A stretch of DNA of 34,193 nucleotides from a virus, in the IMG/VR virus record IMGVR_UViG_3300025133_000361, positions 1 through 34,193 of that record, one strand, 5' to 3'. Made by a program: the position numbers and the translations under genes. This document shows positions 1 to 7,075 of this stretch, piece by piece; within the stretch, counting starts at the first letter, position 1; every line of letters starts with the position of its first letter. The notes beneath the pieces are model-generated. The model had not been told where the DNA came from. It made no database searches and saw only the letters and a list, made by a program, of their open reading frames with translations.

Positions 1-96
1 CCCCTATTTTGTGCAAACTCACTACAATAACTGTGCCCCCCTGGCTGGGGTCAATCGATCTACCCCAGGGGTGGGGGAATACCAAGGGGGTCTGTT

Positions 97-471
97 TTGA
101 ATGAGCTAAAAAAGTGCGGGGGTTTCTGTGGTGAGAAATTACCCATTGACCAATTCCACAAAGACAAGACAAAAAAGGATGAGAGGCAGTCTGTGTGCAT
201 CACATGCTGCGCCAGGCGCAAGAGGGCCACAAAGCATGGCATCAGTCTTGAGCAGGTCATCAGATGGGAGCAGCACACCAGATGTGACATCTGTGGGAAA
301 CCTCTTGACCACTATGCAGGCAGGGGCAAGAGTGCCTGCCTTGACCACTGCCACACCACAGGAAAAATCAGAGGGGTGCTCTGTCATCATTGCAACCTCA
401 TCTTGGGATCTGCAAAAGATAACCTGCACATCTTGTCTGCTTGCCAAGATTATCTGGTCAAACACACATAG
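97..471 (+). CDS. Recombination endonuclease VII-type nuclease (copy 1)
   Basis: This 124-residue protein matches the phage T4 endonuclease VII family, which cleaves Holliday junctions, branched DNA and mismatches, typically to clear DNA before packaging. The signature is visible: a CDICGKP knuckle near residue 64, then LDHCHTTGKIRGVLCHHCN at about 81-99, giving the His-Cys-rich metal and zinc site, followed by a short helical tail. An N-terminal Cys pair (CITCC) adds a second possible zinc knuckle. The start is a TTG at 97, chosen because AAGGGGG lies six bases upstream and no ATG fits; the next Met would remove conserved sequence. A second member of the family sits at 32081-32578. The family assignment is strong; the substrate is inferred from the family. 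Confidence 0.9.
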   Translation: MNELKKCGGFCGEKLPIDQFHKDKTKKDERQSVCITCCARRKRATKHGISLEQVIRWEQHTRCDICGKPLDHYAGRGKSACLDHCHTTGKIRGVLCHHCNLILGSAKDNLHILSACQDYLVKHT

Positions 472-485
472 GATTGACTTTTTTT

Positions 486-524
486 GATTGCCAAACTTTG
501 TTGTTTGGCTATTTATAAGGATAG
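486..524 (+). promoter_or_regulatory. Hairpin plus AT-rich element, copy 1 (promoter-like)
   Basis: The gap between the nuclease and the next gene holds an inverted repeat GCCAAAC (490-496) / GTTTGGC (503-509), followed by TAT, a TATAAG hexamer (514-519) and GATAGGG. The same arrangement recurs at 9763-9804, and part of it at 12449-12468. TTGCCA lies 20 bp upstream of TATAAG, which is long for a sigma-70 promoter. It may instead be a phage-specific late promoter, an operator or an mRNA 5' hairpin. The function is inferred from recurrence and position only. Confidence 0.45.
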
Positions 525-562
525 GGAAACCCCCAGTTTTCAACCCCCCAGGAGAAACTCAA

Positions 563-1072
563 ATGGGTCTTTTTTCAAACTTCTCTCAGTTTGCATCTTT
601 GCTCAAGTGGCTTGGTCAGGTTGACCCAGCTGACATTGGCAAAGTCAAGAGCGCAGTTGCTGCAATTCAATCAGAGGCATCAACTCTGCAAGAGCAAGTG
701 CAGGCAGCTCTGGTGATTGCCGATGTGGCCACAGACTACATCCCAGGTGATTTTGATGATGCTGTGGTTGATGCCATCAGCTCTCTGGTCAACAGAGATG
801 ATGTCTGGCTGATGCTGTCAGCTGCCAACATTGTTGATGATGGCTTGGCTGATGCAACTGCCCTGGCAGATGCACTTGCTGGGGGTGCTGACTCTCTTGA
901 TGCTGGCAATGCCAAGGCACTGATTGAGCTGCAAGACAAGAACCCAGATGGCTGCCCAGTCAGAGTTGCTGGGGCAGACAAGCCAAAAATGATACCATGG
1001 CCAGTCATTGTGCAGCTGAGCTTCTGGGCCATCAAAGTCATCAAAGCCATCAGAGAGAAACGCAATGGTTGA
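563..1072 (+). CDS. Unknown protein with hydrophobic C-terminus
   Basis: I do not recognise this 169-residue protein. I start it at ATG 563 because AGGAG lies just upstream at 550-554; an upstream in-frame extension would begin inside the hairpin element. It is mostly helical and acidic, with Ala/Asp-rich stretches, and ends in a hydrophobic segment (about IPWPVIVQLSFWAIKVI) followed by a basic tail, so the C-terminus probably associates with the membrane. It is the first of three overlapping genes (563-1741) that each carry one hydrophobic segment. A lysis or membrane role is possible but not shown. Confidence 0.7.
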   Translation: MGLFSNFSQFASLLKWLGQVDPADIGKVKSAVAAIQSEASTLQEQVQAALVIADVATDYIPGDFDDAVVDAISSLVNRDDVWLMLSAANIVDDGLADATALADALAGGADSLDAGNAKALIELQDKNPDGCPVRVAGADKPKMIPWPVIVQLSFWAIKVIKAIREKRNG

Positions 1073-1301
1073 TTGGCTCCCATATGCTCTTGGCGCGCTG
1101 GGGCTGTTGGTCTTTGCAGGGGCACCCATTTACAAATGGGGCAAGAGCCTCTTTGCAAAAGACCAGCCCCCAGCTGCTGAGGATGACAGACTTGAGATGA
1201 TTGCTGCCCTGCTTTATATCTATGATGGGCTGCCCACTCAGTCTGACAAAGATCGAATTTTGCCACTGGTCAGCTCTCTTGTCAAAAGGCACAACCCATG
1301 A
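1065..1301 (+). CDS. Small single-pass membrane protein
   Basis: This 78-residue protein has one predicted transmembrane helix near the N-terminus (about residues 5-22, YALGALGLLVFAGAPIY) and a soluble, charged C-terminal part. It overlaps the end of the previous gene by eight bases and shares ATGA with the next, so it is probably translated by coupling. Size and topology would suit a holin accessory, antiholin or other small phage membrane protein. I see no family signature, so no function is assigned. Confidence 0.7.
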   Translation: MVDWLPYALGALGLLVFAGAPIYKWGKSLFAKDQPPAAEDDRLEMIAALLYIYDGLPTQSDKDRILPLVSSLVKRHNP

Positions 1302-1741
1302 GCAGGCTCAAAGCTGACTCAACAGTGGCAGGCATCTCTTTGATTGCTGTGGCAGCTGTCTGGCTCTGGATTGCCAACCAAGCTGATGCCCCAACTGTCA
1401 ACTCTGACTTGACAGTTGAGACCCAGCAGATGCTGGTTGATGGTTTCAAATACAAGAAGCAAGATGCAAAGGTCTGGGGTGGGATGCTTGAGGGTCTGGG
1501 CAGATTTGTCATGGGGGATGGCAAGACTGACCAGCCAATCATCAAGACAGTTGCTGACATTGACAAGCTGAGAAGGTGTGCTGTCATGGCTGCCCTTGAT
1601 GCTGTTGATGGGGGTGATGTGGTTGGCAGGGCTCTCAGCATCCCCCTGGCTGAGCTTGGCTCTGGAGAGCTGACACCAGCCAAGAGGCAGCAAGCTGCTG
1701 AGATTTTCATCAATGCAGGTCAGCTGCTGGGGGCTCTCTGA
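1298..1741 (+). CDS. Unknown membrane-anchored protein
   Basis: This 147-residue protein has a basic N-terminus followed by a hydrophobic helix (about residues 9-26, TVAGISLIAVAAVWLWIA). The remainder is soluble and would lie outside the cytoplasm if the helix is a signal anchor. The C-terminal half is helical with a GELTPAKRQQAAEIF stretch. I do not recognise the family. It sits between a small membrane protein and the DNA methyltransferase, overlapping both neighbours by one to four bases. Confidence 0.7.
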   Translation: MSRLKADSTVAGISLIAVAAVWLWIANQADAPTVNSDLTVETQQMLVDGFKYKKQDAKVWGGMLEGLGRFVMGDGKTDQPIIKTVADIDKLRRCAVMAALDAVDGGDVVGRALSIPLAELGSGELTPAKRQQAAEIFINAGQLLGAL

Positions 1742-2397
1742 TGCTTGAGCCATACTACAGGCATGAGGGCTGCACCATCTATCATGGTGATTGTGCTGAC
1801 ATCATCCCCCAGCTGCCCATGGTTGACCTCTTGCTGACTGACCCACCATATGGGATTGGTGAGGCACAGAACAAAAGGGGGGGCATACAGGGTGGCAAAG
1901 CATGTGCCCCAAGTAAAGACTATGGGGCAGCAGACTGGGATGACCAACCAGCATCAGATGCCTTGCTTGCTCTTGCCATTGCCAGGGCAGAAAAAAGCAT
2001 CATCTTTGGTGGCAACTATTTTGACCTTCCCCCATCAAGCTGCTGGCTGGTCTGGGACAAAGACAATGGCAAGAACACATATGCTGATTGTGAGCTGGCT
2101 TGGACAAACTTGAGCAAGGCAGTCAGGCTCAAGAGATGGCGCTGGCATGGCATGCTGCAAGAAAACTCAGGCAGCAAAAAAGAGGTTAGACAGCACCCCA
2201 CACAGAAACCATTGGCAGTGATGGCATGGGCTCTTGAGATGGTGCCAGATGCTGCTGTTGTGCTCGATCCGTTTATGGGATCTGGCACCACACTCAGGGC
2301 AGCCAAAGACAGTGGCAGGGATGCCATTGGCATTGACCTTGATGAGCGCTATTGTGAGATAGCAGCAGACAGGCTGGCCCAGGAGGTGCTCTTCTGA
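1741..2397 (+). CDS. DNA adenine-N6 or cytosine-N4 methyltransferase (beta class)
   Basis: This 218-residue protein belongs to the N6-adenine/N4-cytosine DNA methyltransferase family (Pfam DNA methylase N6/N4). The catalytic DPPYGIG motif is at residues 34-40, HPTQKP at about 152-157, and the S-adenosylmethionine-binding DPFMGSGTT at about 176-184. Catalytic motif before cofactor motif is the beta-class order. It probably methylates phage or host DNA, for example to protect against restriction. No restriction enzyme partner is visible nearby, so it looks like an orphan enzyme. The sequence specificity cannot be read from the protein. It lies in the membrane and peptidase gene run. Confidence 0.9.
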   Translation: MLEPYYRHEGCTIYHGDCADIIPQLPMVDLLLTDPPYGIGEAQNKRGGIQGGKACAPSKDYGAADWDDQPASDALLALAIARAEKSIIFGGNYFDLPPSSCWLVWDKDNGKNTYADCELAWTNLSKAVRLKRWRWHGMLQENSGSKKEVRQHPTQKPLAVMAWALEMVPDAAVVLDPFMGSGTTLRAAKDSGRDAIGIDLDERYCEIAADRLAQEVLF

Positions 2398-3371
2398 TGG
2401 CTCAAAAATTTGGATGGCAACCTGATGACAGTGGTGCTCAAGAAATTCTTGATGATGCATCTGCCCCAGTCTACGCGCTGACAGATGCCAGGATTATCAA
2501 CAGGCTGAGTCAGCCATCTTGGTCAGCCAGGAAGCAGCCCATCGTGCTCTTTGATGCACTCAGAGCCCTGCACCCTGGCTGGGTCAGGAGAGCCCAAGGC
2601 ATTGGGGACTGTGTCAGCTGGGGGTATGAGCTGGCATGCACACTGGTGGCAGCTGTTGATATATTCGTGAAACGCGAACCCTGGCAATGGCTGGGTGAGT
2701 TTGCCACAGAGCCCATATATGGTGGGGCCAGAGTTGAGGCACTGGGCAAGAGGTCTGGTGGCTGGGCAGATGGCGCATATGGTGCAGCTGCTGCCAAGTT
2801 TGTGACACAGTGGGGAGCACTGCACAGGATAGACTACTCTCTCAGCACTGGGGATGAGAGCCACAACCTGACAACCTACTCAAAAGACAAAGCAAAAGAC
2901 TGGGGCAACTTTGGCTGTGGTGGCAAGCAAGACGGTGGGGCACTCGATAAAGTAGCCAAGAGCCAGCCAGTTGAGAATGCCTATAAAATCACAACCTTTG
3001 AACAGGCAATGCTGGCTATTGAGTCAGGATACCCCATTGCAGTTTGCAGCTCCCAGGGTCTGGGTAAAAGAGACTCAGATGGCTTTGCCCCACCAATCAG
3101 AAAAGCATGGCACCACTGCATGTGCTTTGCTGGGGTTCGATATGACAAGCCAGGGCTTCTGGTCAGCAACTCTTGGGGCAACTCTTGGGGTGCATCTGGC
3201 AGGGTGCCAGGGGTTGAGTGGGATTCTGTCAAGAAGTGCTCTGCATGGGTGGATCACAAAACAGCTGGCCACATGCTTGCCAGGGGTGACTCATATGCCC
3301 TGACTGGTGTTGATGGTCTCAAGTCAAGAAAAATAGACTGGTCAGGAGGTTGGCAGATTCATGGCAGATAG
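2397..3371 (+). CDS. Papain-like (C1-fold) cysteine peptidase
   Basis: This 324-residue protein shows the layout of papain-family peptidases. Gln68 and Cys72 lie in QGIGDCVSWGYELA (oxyanion-hole Gln and nucleophile Cys, compare QGxCGSCW). A His-containing strand, KAWHHCMCFAGV, is near residues 236-247, with His240 as the likely base. The Asn motif VSNSWGNSWG is near residues 256-265. All three catalytic positions are retained, so it is probably active. There is no signal peptide. Neighbours are a methyltransferase upstream and a lipoprotein plus a holin-like protein downstream, so a lysis enzyme is possible; alternatives are a virion-associated protease or processing of host or phage proteins. 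The fold call is strong; the role is inference. Confidence 0.8.
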   Translation: MAQKFGWQPDDSGAQEILDDASAPVYALTDARIINRLSQPSWSARKQPIVLFDALRALHPGWVRRAQGIGDCVSWGYELACTLVAAVDIFVKREPWQWLGEFATEPIYGGARVEALGKRSGGWADGAYGAAAAKFVTQWGALHRIDYSLSTGDESHNLTTYSKDKAKDWGNFGCGGKQDGGALDKVAKSQPVENAYKITTFEQAMLAIESGYPIAVCSSQGLGKRDSDGFAPPIRKAWHHCMCFAGVRYDKPGLLVSNSWGNSWGASGRVPGVEWDSVKKCSAWVDHKTAGHMLARGDSYALTGVDGLKSRKIDWSGGWQIHGR

Positions 3372-3735
3372 ATTCTGTATTTTGTGGTTTGTTCTTGTCT
3401 TGCTCCTGGCATACTTGCCAGGGTGCAGCACAGCTGATGTTGATGCAGCCAGATTCGATGGCTGGGCAGCTGCTGTGGCTGGTGCATCAAAGATGCCAAC
3501 ATCAAAGCCAACACCCACACCAACCCCAGATGGCAAGTGCATCAGCTGTGGTGGCACAGGGCAGGTTGGTGATGGTGTGATTTTCTCTGTGTGCCTTGAT
3601 TGCAATGGCACTGGGGTCACAGATGAACCGAAACCCAGCACCCCACCAACCACATGCACAGCAAACAGCTGCCAAGGCTCCTCAAGAAAAACTATTTTCA
3701 AGCGTAGACTCTTTTGGAGACTTAGGCGCAGATGA
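3361..3735 (+). CDS. Lipoprotein with DnaJ-like CxxCxGxG zinc motif
   Basis: This 124-residue protein begins with a hydrophobic signal (about residues 5-19) ending in the lipobox LPGC (Cys21), so it is probably exported and lipidated. A Pro/Thr-rich spacer (KPTPTPTP) follows, then CISCGGTG and CLDCNGTG, the paired CxxCxGxG motifs that form one zinc site in DnaJ-type cysteine-rich domains, and finally a Pro-rich segment and an Arg-rich tail. It overlaps the peptidase gene by 11 bases and the holin-like gene by four. A small Pro-rich phage lipoprotein next to a holin recalls an outer-membrane spanin, but the zinc motif is not typical of spanins. Confidence 0.7.
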   Translation: MADRFCILWFVLVLLLAYLPGCSTADVDAARFDGWAAAVAGASKMPTSKPTPTPTPDGKCISCGGTGQVGDGVIFSVCLDCNGTGVTDEPKPSTPPTTCTANSCQGSSRKTIFKRRLFWRLRRR

Positions 3736-4013
3736 ACACCACTATTGATTGGCAAACAGTAATTGCAAAGGTGCCAGAGCTGGCAGCCCTTGGGGGGATT
3801 GTGTGGATGTTTCTGAGGTATCTCAACACCAGAGACAAAGAGAGCAAGTCAACCACATCAAGCCAGCTGGGCTTGGTGGCTGACTGTGTTGACAAGATCT
3901 CAATCACCCATGAGCGAACCATTGACAGTCTTGACAGGAACACAGATATGTGTGGGCAGGTCAACACCAGACTTGACCAGCTGACAGAATTAGAAAGAAA
4001 GAGGCTGGGGTAG
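3732..4013 (+). CDS. Holin-like small membrane protein
   Basis: This 93-residue protein has a single hydrophobic helix (about residues 13-30, ELAALGGIVWMFLRYL) followed by a charged, heptad-like region (HERTIDSLDRN...TRLDQLTELERKRLG) that could form a coiled coil. This topology occurs in one-helix holins and in XhlA/BhlA-like phage lysis proteins. It lies directly after a peptidase and a lipoprotein and before the tail fibre genes, a usual place for lysis genes. There is no motif that proves holin function; it could also be an inner-membrane spanin partner. Confidence 0.55.
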   Translation: MNTTIDWQTVIAKVPELAALGGIVWMFLRYLNTRDKESKSTTSSQLGLVADCVDKISITHERTIDSLDRNTDMCGQVNTRLDQLTELERKRLG

Positions 4014-4014
4014 C

Positions 4015-4854
4015 ATGCCATCAACATCATACAATTATCTTGACATCTTTGATGGCACACCATCTGGTGGTGGTGGTGTCATTCTCAATGACAACTTCTC
4101 AGACATCAGCGACCTAACGCTAGATGCCATCCAGGGGCTGCACACAAGCAACGGCACAGATGCCAACCACGATATTGACATCACTGCCGGGTCTGCCACA
4201 GATTCAACCAATGCAGCTGTTCTTGTGCTGGCATCTGCCATCACAAAAAGGATTGATGCATCGTGGGCTGTTGGCTCTGGCAATGGTGGGATTGATACAG
4301 GCTCAGTAGGCTCAAACACTTGGTATGCCATCTGGTTAATTAAGAGGTCAGATACAGGTGCTGTTGATGCTTTATTTAGTACGTCATTCTCATCACCAAC
4401 AATGCCAACCAACTATGACCACAAGAGATACATCGGGGCCGTGTTGACAAATGGTTCAGCCAATATTCTGGCCTACAGCCAAAAAGGTGACACGTTTAGG
4501 TTTGAACTCTTTTTTGATGACCTATCAGATGCCACACCGCCAACATCATTCACAACACTCAGGCTCTCAACGCCCCCCATTTTGACATTATGGGATGGCT
4601 CTGGGTACATTAAGCCTAGCTCTGGCGGGGCAGAAAAATATATGTATATGCTGCCAGGAGATGCGCTGAGTGACACTGGGGGTGCATTTGTTGTTGCATC
4701 ATATAATGCTAACCAATGGGGACATGGGCGAACTTTATTCTGGACTAATTCAAGTGGCCAGATCAAATACAGGGCAACTCATTCATCTGGGTTTTCTTAT
4801 TTTATTATTCGTACTTACGGGTGGATTGACCCTAGGGGAAGGTCGGTGGAGTAA
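4015..4854 (+). CDS. Tail fibre / receptor-binding protein
   Basis: This 279-residue protein is rich in Gly, Ser, Thr and Asn and has the beta-structured, low-charge look of phage fibre tips. The middle section around TWYAIWLIKRSDTG and PTNYDHKRYIGAVLTNG resembles a domain seen in many phage tail fibres. Base composition changes here: the DNA is more AT-rich, uses more TTA/TAT-type codons and has more CpG than the flanking genes, especially after about 4300, suggesting recent horizontal acquisition or exchange. The next gene has the look of a fibre partner. The receptor is unknown. Confidence 0.65.
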   Translation: MPSTSYNYLDIFDGTPSGGGGVILNDNFSDISDLTLDAIQGLHTSNGTDANHDIDITAGSATDSTNAAVLVLASAITKRIDASWAVGSGNGGIDTGSVGSNTWYAIWLIKRSDTGAVDALFSTSFSSPTMPTNYDHKRYIGAVLTNGSANILAYSQKGDTFRFELFFDDLSDATPPTSFTTLRLSTPPILTLWDGSGYIKPSSGGAEKYMYMLPGDALSDTGGAFVVASYNANQWGHGRTLFWTNSSGQIKYRATHSSGFSYFIIRTYGWIDPRGRSVE

Positions 4855-5237
4855 TGGGGACAGCAATTAAAAACACAGAAGGCAATGTTTTTTCATTTGT
4901 TCAAAATGACCCACCAAGACCATTAAGGGCAGGTGAGTCATACATCAATGACGTTGACAGCATCGAGGACGCAAAGAGCGATACACAAAAAGCAGCAGAG
5001 GCAAAAGCCAAAGCAGTCGCGAGCATCAAGGCAAAGGCTGGTGCTGACATTGTGGCAATTGTCCCAGAGTACAAGCAACGCAACGCGCTAGCTCGTATGT
5101 TGGAATTGGTCAACAAAAAGGTTGATGGTGGCACACTGACAGACGATGAGCAAAGCGAGGTTGCCACCATGCAATCATTGTGGGGCACACTGGCAGCTAT
5201 CCGAGCACAATCCAACGCAGATGAGGCATCTCTATAA
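4854..5237 (+). CDS. Small fibre-associated protein
   Basis: This 127-residue protein starts on an ATG overlapping the fibre stop codon (TAATG). It has an Ala/Lys-rich helix (about residues 43-65) and a helical C-terminus beginning IVPEYKQRNALARMLEL, a sequence type I associate with small phage tail fibre companion proteins. It may be a fibre chaperone or a short structural partner. CpG is frequent here (14 in 4921-5220 by eye), unlike most of the genome, matching the compositional island of the fibre gene and suggesting the two moved together. Confidence 0.6.
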   Translation: MGTAIKNTEGNVFSFVQNDPPRPLRAGESYINDVDSIEDAKSDTQKAAEAKAKAVASIKAKAGADIVAIVPEYKQRNALARMLELVNKKVDGGTLTDDEQSEVATMQSLWGTLAAIRAQSNADEASL

Positions 5238-5384
5238 ATGGCTCTTGACTGGGATACGCTGACAATAGCTGAGTGGGATACACTCACAGTTGCTGAGTGG
5301 GGCACATTCATTATTGATGTTGTGGCTGGTGGGGGGGATGTCTCACCAAATTACTACCACCAACACATTGCAGGCATGGGATAA
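5238..5384 (+). CDS. 48-residue protein with WDTLT(I/V)AEW repeats
   Basis: This short open frame begins immediately after the previous stop codon (TAAATG) and ends six bases before the next gene. It reads MALDWDTLTIAEWDTLTVAE and continues WGTF, so the unit LDWDTLTIAEW is followed by a near copy WDTLTVAEW. The tandem repeat, tight packing and lack of any other frame in the gap support a real gene. It lies among fibre genes and is probably a small virion or fibre component. I do not recognise a named family. Confidence 0.6.
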   Translation: MALDWDTLTIAEWDTLTVAEWGTFIIDVVAGGGDVSPNYYHQHIAGMG

Positions 5385-5390
5385 ACCATC

Positions 5391-6794
5391 ATGGGATTAG
5401 AAAAGAACACAGCTGGTAAGTGGGTTGTCTTTGCATATGGGGGGCCAGACCATGCTTCTGCTGGGCTTTACATCACAGGTGATGCATCCAACATCACAGC
5501 CAACATCAGGATTGATGGGGGTGCTGCAAATGCTATTGATGACACCAACCCCACAGAATTAGAAGATGGGTTTTATGTTTTCGATGTGACAGCCACAGAG
5601 ACCAATGGGGATTTGCTTTTGATCTGCCCTGAGTCTGCATCATCTGATGTGATTGTGATCGGTGCGCCAGCTGTGGTGCACACAGTGGCCCCCAATTTCA
5701 ATGCCCTTGGCATTGAGTCCGATGGGGATCTCACCAAAGTCAATACACTCAATGGCCACACAGCCCAGACTGGTGACACATACACCCTGGCAAATGGGTC
5801 AACTGGATTTGTGGCAATTGACACAGTTGTTGATTCAATTCTGGTTGACACAGGGACCACATTACCAGCAACTCTTTCAAACATTGAAACAAAGGTTGAC
5901 ACAGTTGACACCAATGTTGATGCCATCTTGGTTGACACAGCCACCACATTGCCAGCAACTCTTTCAAACATTGAGACCAAAGTTGACACAGTTGATGGGG
6001 TGGTTGATGCCATTCTGGTTGACACAGGGACCACCATACCAGACAGACTGACCACCATTGATGGCAGCCTGTTTATTATTGATGGGATTGTTGACCAGTT
6101 GTTGGTGGCTGCTGTGGTTATGGATGCAAACATTGATTCAATTCTGGTTGACACAGCCACCACATTGCCATCAACATTGACAACCATTGAGGGCAAGGTT
6201 GACACCATTGACACAGTTGTTGACTCAATCTTGGTTGACACAGGGACCACATTACCAGCAACTCTTTCATCAATCAGCAGCCAAATTGTCACAGTTGACA
6301 CAGTGGTTGACAACATCAACATTATGACCACAGTAATTGACAACAATGTTGACTCAATCTTGATTGACACAGGAACCACACTGCCAGCAACCCTGACAAC
6401 CATTGAGACAAAGGTTGACACAGTTGATGGGGTTGTTGATGCAGTCTTGGTTGACACAGCCACCACTCTGCCAGCAACCCTCTCAGGCATTGAGACAAAG
6501 GTTGACACAGTTGATGGGGTTGTTGATGCCATTTTGGTTGACACATCAACAACCCTGCCAGCAGCCATCCCATCAGTCTCTGACATCTGGACAACAGCAG
6601 TTTCTGAGGCATACAGAACAACAGGGGCAACTGGCTCAGCTGCTGAGCTGCTGCATGAAATACTTGCCCATCTTGCAAGGCATGCCACAGTGGGCACAAC
6701 CAAGACTTTATATGAACTGGATGGTGTCACACCAGCAAAAACATCAACCTACGATGATGCCACCAGCCCCACATCAATCACAGAGGCAACCTGA
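5391..6794 (+). CDS. Repeat-rich fibrous virion protein (probable tail fibre)
   Basis: This 467-residue protein has an N-terminal globular part of about 130 residues (starting GLEKNTAGKWVVFAYGG), then a long array built from a unit of roughly 30-40 residues with the core D(S/A)ILVDTxTTLPATL followed by xxIExKVDTVD. I count eight clear copies between about residues 145 and 400, plus two degenerate ones (near LLVAAVVMDANI and NINIMTTVIDNN). The spacing of hydrophobic residues suggests a coiled or trimeric shaft. A short C-terminal domain (SEAYRTTGATGSAAELLHEI...) follows. It is probably a fibre shaft or adhesin. The matching DNA repeats could support copy-number change by recombination. Confidence 0.7.
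   Translation: MGLEKNTAGKWVVFAYGGPDHASAGLYITGDASNITANIRIDGGAANAIDDTNPTELEDGFYVFDVTATETNGDLLLICPESASSDVIVIGAPAVVHTVAPNFNALGIESDGDLTKVNTLNGHTAQTGDTYTLANGSTGFVAIDTVVDSILVDTGTTLPATLSNIETKVDTVDTNVDAILVDTATTLPATLSNIETKVDTVDGVVDAILVDTGTTIPDRLTTIDGSLFIIDGIVDQLLVAAVVMDANIDSILVDTATTLPSTLTTIEGKVDTIDTVVDSILVDTGTTLPATLSSISSQIVTVDTVVDNINIMTTVIDNNVDSILIDTGTTLPATLTTIETKVDTVDGVVDAVLVDTATTLPATLSGIETKVDTVDGVVDAILVDTSTTLPAAIPSVSDIWTTAVSEAYRTTGATGSAAELLHEILAHLARHATVGTTKTLYELDGVTPAKTSTYDDATSPTSITEAT
5826..6570 (+). repeat. Tandem degenerate repeat encoding the fibre shaft
   Basis: The DNA repeats a unit with core TTCTGGTTGACACAGGGACC or a close variant, followed by a CCAGCAACTCTTTCAAACAT-like segment and AAGGTTGACACAGTTGA. 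Clear copies start near 5836, 5925, 6014, 6139, 6229, 6356, 6451 and 6532. Unit spacing is irregular (about 80-130 bp), showing past duplication with drift. The whole array lies within the 5391-6794 gene and stays in frame. Confidence 0.8.
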
Positions 6795-7075
6795 TGAGCA
6801 TTGCACTGATTGTGACTGGTGGCTTTGCCAATGGCACCCTGACAACCACCATCGGCAACATCACAGCCAGGGGGTTCTTGGCTGGTGCTGTGGTGCCATC
6901 TGCATCAGGCATTTTTGTTGCTGTTGATGATGCCAGACCATATGCCAAATTGGTTGATGCCAGACAGTATGCCAATCTGGTTGATGCCAGACCATTTGAG
7001 AAACTGATTGACCAAAGGCCATTTGTGGCACTGGATGACTTGAGACCAATGATAAAGGTGCAATATGACAATTGA
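6794..7075 (+). CDS. Small protein with DARP(Y/F)xxLVDAR repeats
   Basis: This 93-residue protein begins on an ATG overlapping the previous stop. After an N-terminal beta-rich part (IALIVTGGFANGTLTTTIG) it carries four or five short repeats: VDDARPYAKL, VDARQYANL, VDARPFEKL, IDQRPFVAL, LDDLRPMIKV. The arrangement suggests a small structural or attachment protein of the virion. It lies between the fibre shaft and an Ig-like protein, both probably virion parts. I do not know a family name. Confidence 0.6.
   Translation: MSIALIVTGGFANGTLTTTIGNITARGFLAGAVVPSASGIFVAVDDARPYAKLVDARQYANLVDARPFEKLIDQRPFVALDDLRPMIKVQYDN

Noticed and set aside
62-72. ACCCCAGGGGT palindrome near the left end as a possible cos or attachment site
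   Set aside because: It is short, within G/C-rich coding or leader sequence, and has no matching copy at the other end; no integrase is present.
5573-6730. A 385-codon minus-strand open frame opposite the fibre repeat gene
   Set aside because: It mirrors the repeats of the plus-strand gene and has a Ser/Thr/Val-only composition; there is no ribosome binding site and it lies on the wrong strand for the block.
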